A DNA stretch of 7,906 nt, taken from Candidatus Omnitrophota bacterium (GTDB taxonomy: Bacteria > Omnitrophota > Omnitrophia > Omnitrophales > JACROU01). This document shows positions 1 through 5,189 of this stretch, in pieces. The DNA lies in the NCBI GenBank assembly GCA_016206875.1, contig JACQQR010000239.1, positions 1 through 7,906 of the forward strand. Direction: 5' to 3'. A program made the position numbers and the translations under genes. Under the pieces are notes generated by a model. That model was given only the letters and a program-made list of their open reading frames with translations, ran no database searches and was not told the origin of the DNA. How positions within the stretch are numbered: the stretch's first letter is position 1; every line of letters begins with the position of its first letter.

Positions 1-79
1 GCCAGTATACGGTAATTTAAATATATGTCAAATAATTATTTTATAATTATTAATAAACTGCCGGCGCTTGCATGGCCTC

Positions 80-108
80 TTGTGCCTTCCAGCTGAAGTT
101 GATACACT
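80..108 (+). promoter_or_regulatory. Weak candidate sigma-70 promoter for the ychF tandem
   Basis: TTGTGC (80-85) and TACACT (103-108) are separated by 17 bases, giving 3/6 and 4/6 matches to the vegetative consensus. Placed here, a transcript would begin near 115 and carry the whole purine-rich hairpin before the first ychF-like gene. A lone TATAAT at 42-47 in the AT-rich block has no partner -35. Either call is tentative; this short stretch (1-125) otherwise shows nothing recognisable. Confidence 0.22.
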
Positions 109-125
109 GCTGTTTTATTGAGATT

Positions 126-212
126 GAGGAGGGAGGAGATAGGAGAGAGGAGATAGGAAAGGCAAAAAGTTTTTGCTTTTTCTATCTCCTATCTCCTCTG
201 TACTATCTCCTA
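126..212 (+). repeat. AGGAGATAG-unit hairpin, copy 1, abutting the first ychF-like gene
   Basis: A purine-only arm rich in AGGAGATAG units faces a pyrimidine arm rich in CTATCTCCT, around an apical GCAAAAA/TTTTTGC stem (162-168 with 170-176). Inner units 148-156 and 182-190 are exact complements, as are outer units 134-142 and 203-211. The pyrimidine arm ends 8 bases before the ATG at 220, so the position where a Shine-Dalgarno would be expected holds TATCTCCTATTAAATT instead. All AGGAG motifs lie in the upstream arm. A near copy sits at 1317-1420 in the same place before the second gene. It could be a mobile hairpin repeat, a translational control element, or both. Confidence 0.85.
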
Positions 213-219
213 TTAAATT

Positions 220-1314
220 ATGGGCTTTCGCTGCGGCATTGTGGGGCTTCCCAATGTCGGTAAAACCACAATTTTTAATGCGCTCACGCAGGGTCATGAA
301 GAAATCTCCATTGTGCCTTTTTCCACCATCCATCCGAAAAAGGGCGCTGTGCCCGTGCCCGATGACCGCCTGGTAGAGCTTTCGCGCGTTTTGCATCCCA
401 AGCGCGTAGTGTATGCCCGCATGGAGTTCATGGATATCGCCGGGTTAATAGAAGGCGCTTCGCAGGGAGCCGGCCTGGGCAACCAATTTCTTTCTCATAT
501 TCGGGACATGGACGTGATTTTGCATGTGGTGCGCTCCTTTGAGAGCGAGGAGGCTGTGCACGTACTGGGTTCTATCGACCCTCTCCGAGATATCAAAATC
601 GTCAACGCAGAGCTGATCTTAAAAGACTTGGAAACCCTGGAAAAACGCATTCAAAAGTGCAATCAAAAGGGTTTGGATGATGCGGAAAACCGCGCGCTGG
701 CGGCACTTTTAGAGGGCATCAAGCTTGCGCTCGAACAAGAACACCCCGCCCGGCACCTCGATTTATCGAACGAAGACTTGCATCGTTTGCGCGATATTCA
801 TTTATTTACAATCAAGCCGGTGCTGTATTGCATCAACGTGAATGAAAATGATTTGCCCGGCGGGGGGAAGTGGGAGAAAAGTTTGGAGGCGTTTGCCGCC
901 TCCGACCAGGCCAAGGTGGTATTTATGTGCGGTATTTTGGAAGAGGACTTGTCCAAAATCACCGATCCGGAAGAGCGGCAAAAAATTATCGAAGATTTTT
1001 TGCTGGAGCAGTCGGGTCCCGCCAAGGTAGTGCGGCTGGGCTATGAACTTTTGGAAAAAGTCACTTTTTTTACTTTTGATCATGACGAAATGCGCGCCTG
1101 GACGGTGCCGGCCCACACGCGCGCGCCGCAGGCCGCCGGTCATGTGCACACCGATATGGAGCGTGGGTTTATCCGCGCCGAAGTGGTGAAGTGGAGCGAT
1201 TTAGTGAGTGCCGGTTCGGTGCAAAAGGCCAAAGAAGACGGTTTATTCCGCGTGGAAGGAAAAGAGTATCAAGTCGGAGATGGAGATGTGGTGCATTTTA
1301 GGTTTAATGTTTGA
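220..1314 (+). CDS. YchF/OLA1-type P-loop NTPase, diverged paralog
   Basis: This 364-residue protein is collinear with YchF, the ribosome-associated Obg-family ATPase/GTPase. The P-loop is GLPNVGKTT (residues 9-17), with Thr where most YchF proteins have Ser. The G3 motif DIAGL is at 72-76, with a hydrophobic residue in place of the catalytic Gln as is usual for the family. The ATP-selecting NxxE motif is NVNE (206-209). The TGS-type C-terminal domain has RAWTVPA, APQAAGHVHTD and ERGFIRAEV, and the protein ends in HFRFNV. The start is fixed by the family N-terminus MGF-CGIVGLPNVGK. Compared with its downstream neighbour, the switch segment reads PFSTIHPKKG rather than PFCTIDPNVG, and the helical middle domain is strongly diverged. 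It is intact, with all nucleotide-binding motifs, so it is probably functional but specialised. The gap to the next gene is 118 bases, so co-transcription is likely. The nucleotide preference is inferred. Confidence 0.9.
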   Translation: MGFRCGIVGLPNVGKTTIFNALTQGHEEISIVPFSTIHPKKGAVPVPDDRLVELSRVLHPKRVVYARMEFMDIAGLIEGASQGAGLGNQFLSHIRDMDVILHVVRSFESEEAVHVLGSIDPLRDIKIVNAELILKDLETLEKRIQKCNQKGLDDAENRALAALLEGIKLALEQEHPARHLDLSNEDLHRLRDIHLFTIKPVLYCINVNENDLPGGGKWEKSLEAFAASDQAKVVFMCGILEEDLSKITDPEERQKIIEDFLLEQSGPAKVVRLGYELLEKVTFFTFDHDEMRAWTVPAHTRAPQAAGHVHTDMERGFIRAEVVKWSDLVSAGSVQKAKEDGLFRVEGKEYQVGDGDVVHFRFNV

Positions 1315-1316
1315 TT

Positions 1317-1420
1317 GCTAGGAGATAGGAGATAGGAGGGAGGAGATAGGAGGGAGGAGATAGGAAGGCAAAAGCTTTTTGCTTTTCCTATCTCCTAGTT
1401 CCTCCCTCCTATCTCCTAGC
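1317..1420 (+). repeat. AGGAGATAG-unit hairpin, copy 2, between the ychF-like genes
   Basis: The outer arms GCTAGGAGATAGGAG (1317-1331) and CTCCTATCTCCTAGC (1406-1420) are perfect 15-base complements. The inner units 1355-1364 and 1387-1396 are also exact complements, and the apex repeats the AAAAGC/TTTTTGC motif of copy 1. The 5' arm has two GGAGGGAGGAGATA units, and the 3' arm is nearly all pyrimidine. The ATG of the second gene lies 12 bases beyond the 3' arm, and there is again no Shine-Dalgarno between them. Both copies end in TAAATTATGGG, continuing into near-identical first codons. The apex is T-rich, but no T-tract follows the full stem, so it is not a standard intrinsic terminator. 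Confidence 0.87.
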
Positions 1421-1432
1421 TTCTACTAAATT

Positions 1433-2527
1433 ATGGGTTTTCGCTGCGGGATAGTCGGTCTTCCGAATGTAGGCAAATCAACCGTGTTCAACGCGCTCAC
1501 CAAGGCGGGCGCGGCGGCTTCGAATTATCCGTTCTGCACCATCGACCCCAATGTGGGCATTGTGGCCGTGCCCGATGAGCGTTTGGATCGCCTCACCGAA
1601 CTGTATGCGCCCGACAAAAAAACGCCCACCACGCTTCAATTTGTTGACATCGCAGGCTTGGTGAAAGGCGCCAGTGAAGGCCAGGGTTTGGGCAATCAGT
1701 TTCTCGGCCACATCAAAGAAGTAGAAGCCATTCTTCATGTCGTGAGATGTTTCGAAGATGAAAATATTATTCATGTGGCCGGAAGCGTGGATCCCGTTCG
1801 CGATATGGAAGTGATTGACACGGAACTTTGCTTGAAGGATTTAGACACACTCGAGAAACGCATTCAACGCACGGAAAAACTCGCGCGCTCCGGCGACAAA
1901 CAAGCTAAAGAGCAAATGCCCGTGTATCAAAAAGTAAAAGAGGGATTGGAAAAAGCCGTTTGTGTGCGCAAGCTCGGCCTGAGCGATAAAGAAAAAGAAA
2001 TTCTCTTCGACCTTCAGCTTCTTACGCTCAAACCCGTGCTTTATTGCTGCAATGTAGCCGAGAAGGATTTACCGGAAGGCGGGCCGCTGGTAGCAATCGT
2101 ACGCTCAGCCGCCGCCAAAGAAAGCGCTAGGGTGGCTGTGATTTCCGGCCAGGTAGAAGCCGAACTTTCGGAATTAGCCGATGAAGAGAAGGCCGCCTTC
2201 CTGAAGGAAATGGGGCTGAAAGAATCGGGGCTCGGTCAGTTGATTCGTGTGGGCTATGAACTATTGGGCTTGATTACCTACTTTACCGCCGGCAAACAAG
2301 AAGTGCGCGCCTGGACCGTCCCGGCTGGAAGCAAAGCCCCTCAAGCCGCCGGAGTGATTCACACGGATTTTGAGCGTGGCTTTATACGCGCCGAGGTCAT
2401 GAAATATGCAGACCTAGTTCACCTGGGCAGTGAAAAGGCCGTGAAAGAAGCCGGCTTATTGCGGGTAGAAGGCAAGGAATATACGGTGTGTGACGGCGAT
2501 GTGATGTATTTCCGGTTCAATGTGTAA
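1433..2527 (+). CDS. ychF: YchF, redox-linked ribosome-binding ATPase/GTPase (canonical copy)
   Basis: Full-length YchF (364 residues, the usual length for the family). Residues 9-17 form the P-loop GLPNVGKST. The switch I region reads NYPFCTIDPN (31-40), and DIAGLVKGAS (72-81) is G3 with the family's hydrophobic substitution for Gln. NVAE (207-210) is the non-canonical G4 that lets YchF bind ATP. The coiled-coil/helical insertion follows G3 and contains LKDLDTLEKRIQ. The TGS-like tail has RAWTVPAGSKAPQAAGVIHTD and ends YFRFNV. YchF acts at the ribosome in the cytoplasm and is reported to influence translation initiation and stress responses; that role comes from the family. It lies directly after its own diverged paralog in the same orientation, and shares with it an upstream hairpin and a start region lacking a Shine-Dalgarno. 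Confidence 0.96.
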   Translation: MGFRCGIVGLPNVGKSTVFNALTKAGAAASNYPFCTIDPNVGIVAVPDERLDRLTELYAPDKKTPTTLQFVDIAGLVKGASEGQGLGNQFLGHIKEVEAILHVVRCFEDENIIHVAGSVDPVRDMEVIDTELCLKDLDTLEKRIQRTEKLARSGDKQAKEQMPVYQKVKEGLEKAVCVRKLGLSDKEKEILFDLQLLTLKPVLYCCNVAEKDLPEGGPLVAIVRSAAAKESARVAVISGQVEAELSELADEEKAAFLKEMGLKESGLGQLIRVGYELLGLITYFTAGKQEVRAWTVPAGSKAPQAAGVIHTDFERGFIRAEVMKYADLVHLGSEKAVKEAGLLRVEGKEYTVCDGDVMYFRFNV

Positions 2528-2563
2528 AAGCAGAACCGTCCCCGGCAGACCTGGCAGATATAT

Positions 2564-2652
2564 TTGTCATTCCCGCGAAAGCGGGAATCCAGTGACTTTT
2601 TCATTACGCCAAAGGCAAAGTCGCTGGACCCCCGCTTTCGCGGGGGTGACAA
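2564..2652. repeat. REP/MITE-like double-hairpin repeat
   Basis: An 89-base element is bounded by TTGTCA (2564-2569) and TGACAA (2647-2652). Inside are two stable hairpins, TTCCCGC-GAAA-GCGGGAA (2570-2587) and CCCCCGC-TTTC-GCGGGGG (2629-2646), and the whole is itself an imperfect inverted repeat (CCAGTGACTTT against AAAGTCGCTGG). This 'CATTCCCGCGAAAGCGGGAATCC' style of repeat is, from memory, widespread in many bacterial genomes as a non-autonomous element. It lies 37 bases past the ychF stop, facing the 3' end of the AbrB-like gene, and may dampen read-through from both sides. No transposase gene is nearby. Confidence 0.85.
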
Positions 2653-2695
2653 CATTAAGGAGAGAATGCATTTTGCAAAGATTTAGTAACAACTA

Positions 2696-2983
2696 TTATT
2701 TCTTTCTGGAACGGCGCATCTTTTCCAGTTTTTTTTTAACACTCTCCCAAGACACAGTTTCTCCCCTTTCAAATTCTTTGTGCCCTTGTCTCGCTTTTTC
2801 CAAATAAAAGGCCTCCTCAGAATCCACCAGGCGCATCGGTGTCATCACAATTTGCGCGCCTTTTTCTTCTACTTGTAGGTACGCGCCTTTTTCCAACCCC
2901 ATATCCCGACAAATTAAGGTGGGAATGGCAACTTGGTTATTCGTGGTCAAGCGGACCAGCTTTTTCATCTTTTTCACGGCCAT
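2696..2983 (-). CDS. AbrB/SpoVT-type DNA-binding protein, antitoxin-like
   Basis: A 95-residue protein. Residues 7-49 match the swapped-hairpin AbrB fold: KKLVRLTTNNQVAIP (7-21), then LICRDMGLEKGAYLQVEEKG and IVMTP. This is the pattern 'TT--NQV-IP---R--LGL--G--L-V' seen in AbrB regulators and PrlF/VapB-type antitoxins. The tail (residues 75-95, from WESVKKK onward) is very basic and probably helical, more like a toxin-binding or DNA-binding extension than a second folded domain. The ATG at 2981-2983 is preceded by an excellent Shine-Dalgarno (AGGAGGAGA, complement of 2986-2994). Its own promoter overlaps repeated TTCATAG sites, so autoregulation is likely. No toxin gene is adjacent: downstream lie only a REP element and ychF. 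It is therefore either an orphan antitoxin or a free-standing regulator. Confidence 0.78.
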   Translation of the reverse strand: MAVKKMKKLVRLTTNNQVAIPTLICRDMGLEKGAYLQVEEKGAQIVMTPMRLVDSEEAFYLEKARQGHKEFERGETVSWESVKKKLEKMRRSRKK

Positions 2984-2992
2984 AATCTCCTC

Positions 2993-3046
2993 CTATGAAT
3001 TTCATAGTTTCATAGTAAGTATAGGCGGTTATTCTGAGGTTGTAAA
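2993..3046 (-). promoter_or_regulatory. Promoter and operator array of the AbrB-like gene
   Basis: On the minus strand, TTTACA (complement of 3041-3046) and TATACT (complement of 3018-3023) are exactly 17 bases apart, 5/6 matches each to -35 and -10. Transcription should start near 3011. Overlapping the start is a palindrome CTATGAA-N-TTCATAG (2993-3007) plus a third TTCATAG half-site (3009-3015). Three half-sites between the -10 and the Shine-Dalgarno suit a dimeric or tetrameric repressor; the AbrB-like product itself is the natural candidate (inference). Confidence 0.75.
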
Positions 3047-3072
3047 GCATGGTTATTCGGCATGTGCAAGAG

Positions 3073-3276
3073 CGTAGCTGCTGCCCCTCTCCCTTCCGCC
3101 ACAGGCGGACCCGCCGAGGCGGGCGCGCTCAAGACAGCAGAGGGAGAGGGCCGGACGCCTGCCTGCCGGCAGGCAGGCGAAGCGCCGGGGTGAGGGTGTG
3201 GCCGCCGGCTAAACCCTCACCCTCAATCCCACTCCCTATCTCGCCTTCGGCGGAAGGGAGAGGGGCAGCAGCTACG
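3073..3276. repeat. 204-base inverted repeat with nested palindromes
   Basis: Perfect 28-base arms (3073-3100 and 3249-3276) begin CGTAGCTGCTGCCCCTCTCC on the left. Within them are CCCGCCGAGGCGGG (3110-3123), a perfect 24-base palindrome (3156-3179), and a GGGTGAGGGT / ACCCTCACCC pair flanking about 3188-3222. It occupies most of the 417-base stretch between the AbrB-like gene and the next gene. The sequence is GC-rich with no believable reading frame. The composition resembles dispersed intergenic repeats; no transposase or integron-type recombination partner is visible. The rest of the stretch (3277-3400) is the leader of the following gene and holds only a lone TATACT at 3327-3332 without a convincing -35. 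Confidence 0.88.
3156..3179. repeat. 24-base perfect GC palindrome inside the large repeat
   Basis: CGCCTGCCTGCC is followed directly by its exact reverse complement, with no spacer. A zero-spacer GC palindrome can extrude as a cruciform or mark a protein-binding site. It lies near the midpoint of the 204-base inverted repeat, between the GAGGGAGAGGG and GGGTGAGGGTG blocks. Confidence 0.8.
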
Positions 3277-3400
3277 GTCATGCACCCCGTTCCTTTAATG
3301 GGCTGTCCCTTTTTGCGGGTTTTCTGTATACTCCCGCTTGCACGTTCTAACCATTAAGGAGTACGAGTAGAATTACTGGATTTTTAACATAGGAGAATTC

Positions 3401-3775
3401 ATGAACATGTATCCAAAACCCATCATCGCGTTTTTCTTTATTCTGGCAAACATTGCGAGCTTTTCGTCTGCTTATGCCCAAGAGGCCGGCGTTCCTCAGG
3501 CGGCTGGGGAACAAGCGACTATCGAGGAGTTGAAGCCCAAAGATATCAGTGACTCTTTGATTGATGATTTTTTGCGTGTCGATCAGAAAATCCGCGAAGT
3601 GCAGATTCAAGCCAACCGCGAAATTTTTGAAATTCTCGAACAGGAAAAATTGAGTGTGGCGAAATATAACGGCATCGTGCAAGCCATTTCAAAAGATGAA
3701 GCGCTTTTGAAACGCGTGCAGGACAGGCTTTCTTCTATGTTATCCAGCCAAAAACAGGAAGAGGGGAAACAGTAA
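3401..3775 (+). CDS. Small exported DUF4168-like protein
   Basis: A 124-residue protein with a Sec signal peptide: a short basic start, a hydrophobic core around residues 8-22, and an AYA cleavage site after residue 26. The mature part is about 98 residues, acidic at first and then helical. The segment from SDSLIDDFLRVDQKIREV through EILEQEKLSVAKYNGIVQAI and the final 'LLKRVQDRLSSML' fits the DUF4168 pattern (an amphipathic helix, then 'EQE-LS---YN-I--A----E-L--RV'). Function is unknown; location would be periplasmic or cell surface. The ATG at 3401 follows AGGAG (3391-3395) by 5 bases; an alternative ATG at 3407 lies too far from it. The stop codon is one base from the convergent plsC stop, with no terminator between. 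Confidence 0.72.
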   Translation: MNMYPKPIIAFFFILANIASFSSAYAQEAGVPQAAGEQATIEELKPKDISDSLIDDFLRVDQKIREVQIQANREIFEILEQEKLSVAKYNGIVQAISKDEALLKRVQDRLSSMLSSQKQEEGKQ

Positions 3776-3776
3776 A

Positions 3777-4535
3777 TTACGGTTTGGCTGCAGCCCGGCG
3801 CATCTCGGCCAAGGCCTCGGACATTACGCGGCGCGTTTGATCGCGCAAACCTACAAAATCATCCGGTCCGAAAGAGCTGACATCAATCGCCGGGAGCACG
3901 CGGACATGAATTTTTGTTTTCCCCGAGATGATCCAGCTTCCAGGTTTCAGCACATCAGCGGTGCCGGTTACGACAATAGGCAAAATGGGTTTTTGTGCTT
4001 GAAGCGCCAGTTTGAACGCGCCGTTTTTAAAGGCGCTTAATTGTCCTGTTTTACTGCGTGTTCCCTCGGGGAAAATCATCACACTGGCTCCCTTCTCGAG
4101 CCATTTCAGGCATTCGGCGAAGCTACTCCGTATGCTTCCGTGCTCTCCCCGCCGCAGAGGAATGTATCCACAGCAACTCATGCCCCATCCAAAAAGCGGA
4201 ATCTTGAACAAGCTTTCTTTTGCAAGCCATTTGAATTGACGGTTGAGCCGGTCAATCGCCAGAATATCGATGAGGCTCGAATGGTTGGAAACGGCTACGT
4301 AGGCGTGATGTTTTCGAAAGTGAGAGCGGCCGGTTACTTGAATGTTCCAAAAAGGATTCAGTGCAAAAGCCAGATGGGACCACATCATGGCCATAAAGTG
4401 CTGGAAATGCCGCAAAGGATCGAACCACCCTAAAAAAAGCGTGTAAAGAATGATAGGCACAGTGACGACAATACTGAGCGTGCTTAACATCAACCAAATA
4501 AAGATTGAAACAAGAGCCAAAAACATATTTTTCAT
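3777..4535 (-). CDS. plsC: PlsC-type 1-acyl-sn-glycerol-3-phosphate acyltransferase
   Basis: A 252-residue inner-membrane enzyme of the LPLAT family, expected to transfer an acyl chain to lysophosphatidic acid and form phosphatidic acid for phospholipid synthesis. One or two N-terminal membrane segments span residues 4-36. The four family blocks are present in order: NHSSLID (84-90, the H-x4-D catalytic pair), GYIPLRR (123-129), FPEGTRS (155-161, phosphate binding) and LPIVVTG (185-191). I chose the ATG at 4533-4535 because AAGGA (complement of 4543-4547) lies 7 bases upstream. The frame stays open to 4640, but the extra 35 residues look unlike the family and lie over hairpins. Homologs that acylate lyso-ornithine lipids or other acceptors share these motifs, so the substrate is inferred. 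Confidence 0.93.
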   Translation of the reverse strand: MKNMFLALVSIFIWLMLSTLSIVVTVPIILYTLFLGWFDPLRHFQHFMAMMWSHLAFALNPFWNIQVTGRSHFRKHHAYVAVSNHSSLIDILAIDRLNRQFKWLAKESLFKIPLFGWGMSCCGYIPLRRGEHGSIRSSFAECLKWLEKGASVMIFPEGTRSKTGQLSAFKNGAFKLALQAQKPILPIVVTGTADVLKPGSWIISGKTKIHVRVLPAIDVSSFGPDDFVGLRDQTRRVMSEALAEMRRAAAKP

Positions 4536-4560
4536 AAGAAAGTCCTTACGAATTTTTTTG

Positions 4561-4598
4561 GTACCGCAAGACATTTGATATTGGGGGGTTCGCGGTAC
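4561..4598. repeat. GTACCGC/GCGGTAC inverted repeat upstream of plsC
   Basis: Exact 7-base arms, GTACCGC (4561-4567) and GCGGTAC (4592-4598), enclose 24 bases that contain a run of six G. On the minus strand it would form a stem-loop in the plsC leader, about 13 bases upstream of its Shine-Dalgarno. On the plus strand, a T-run precedes rather than follows it, so it is not a plus-strand terminator. Confidence 0.55.
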
Positions 4599-4599
4599 T

Positions 4600-4647
4600 A
4601 TGCAGTTTGACAATGGGCTACGCCCATTCTCAATTGTCATGCTGCAT
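4600..4647. repeat. Imperfect hairpin between plsC and the next gene
   Basis: Nested complementary arms: ATGCAG (4600-4605) with CTGCAT (4642-4647), TGACAAT (4608-4614 region) with ATTGTCA (4633-4639), and an inner GGGC-TAC-GCCC stem. It lies in the 210-base divergent gap, directly beside the previous inverted repeat. A TATACT (4664-4669) just to the right could be the -10 of the plus-strand gene, but no -35 stands at the right distance. It may be an operator, a leader structure or another dispersed repeat. Confidence 0.55.
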
Positions 4648-4745
4648 TAGAGACGGGGGGCAATATACTCTTCGCTTTCTAGCCCTACAAGGACAAAGAA
4701 ATTTCGATCCGCACATCTGAACCAGAAACCAAAACAGGAGGAATT

Positions 4746-5144
4746 ATGAAGAAGATTGCAGCCCTTTTTGTATTATTAGGACTGGCCGTTATGCCCGCGG
4801 CGTATGCTGATTGGAATGAAGAAGCCGATTACGGCGATTATTTTCAGAAAGTCCCCGCCATGGCAGGGCGTGGTTTTGTCAATGCCGTAACCTCCCCCGG
4901 ATATTTTATTGAAGATTTCACCAATGGTTTTAAAGAGCAAGATTGGCTGGGCGGCGCGGCAAACGGGTTTGTGACGGGCCTGGGGAAATCCTTGGCAGCC
5001 GGAGTCGGCGGCGTTTGGGACATTGCAACTGCGATTCTTCCCGAATATCGCGGTGCCGGTTACAAAAGAGGCATGTGGCCGAATTACAAGTGGGAAATTG
5101 AAGAAGCGGCCGCAAGCACCACCACAGTTGTCAGCGAATCGTAA
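4746..5144 (+). CDS. Small exported protein, TIGR04073-like (exosortase-associated family)
   Basis: A 132-residue protein with a clear Sec signal peptide (MKKIAALFVLLGLAVMPAAYA, cleavage after residue 21). The mature part resembles the TIGR04073 group: GRGFVNAVTSPGYFIEDF, then GGAANGFVTGLGKSLAAGVGG, then VWDIATAILPEY, with the Gly-rich middle and the 'RGF-N------P---I-D' opening that I associate with that family. The molecular role of the family is unknown; the name reflects co-occurrence with exosortase systems, and no exosortase is seen here. The start is secure: AGGAGGA (4736-4742) stands just before ATG. The gene is probably monocistronic, as it is followed 48 bases later by a strong intrinsic terminator. 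The family assignment is from memory of the pattern. Confidence 0.65.
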   Translation: MKKIAALFVLLGLAVMPAAYADWNEEADYGDYFQKVPAMAGRGFVNAVTSPGYFIEDFTNGFKEQDWLGGAANGFVTGLGKSLAAGVGGVWDIATAILPEYRGAGYKRGMWPNYKWEIEEAAASTTTVVSES

Positions 5145-5189
5145 TCAGACATTGAGTTTGGTTCAGATCAAAAAGAGGAATCAGAGGAA

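Noticed and set aside
126..1420. CRISPR-like array from the AGGAGATAG repeats
   Set aside because: Units are 8-9 bases, contiguous, without spacers, and are arranged as hairpin arms.
2657..2686. AAGGAGAGA followed by ATG and a six-codon mini-frame ending at TAG
   Set aside because: A good ribosome site, but six codons with no downstream plus-strand gene to attenuate; most likely chance.
2520..2807. 95-codon plus-strand frame over the REP element and the AbrB-like gene
   Set aside because: It overlaps ychF, translates the repeat, and is antisense to a well supported gene.
3049..3357. 102-codon plus-strand frame across the large inverted repeat
   Set aside because: Arg/Pro/Ser-rich translation of palindromic DNA, with no Shine-Dalgarno and no family resemblance.
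4041..4433. 130-codon plus-strand frame inside plsC
   Set aside because: Antisense to plsC, which carries all four acyltransferase motifs; no ribosome site or family pattern.
4536..4640. N-terminal extension of plsC to 4640
   Set aside because: It would translate the hairpins into residues unlike the family, whereas the ATG at 4535 has AAGGA at ideal spacing.
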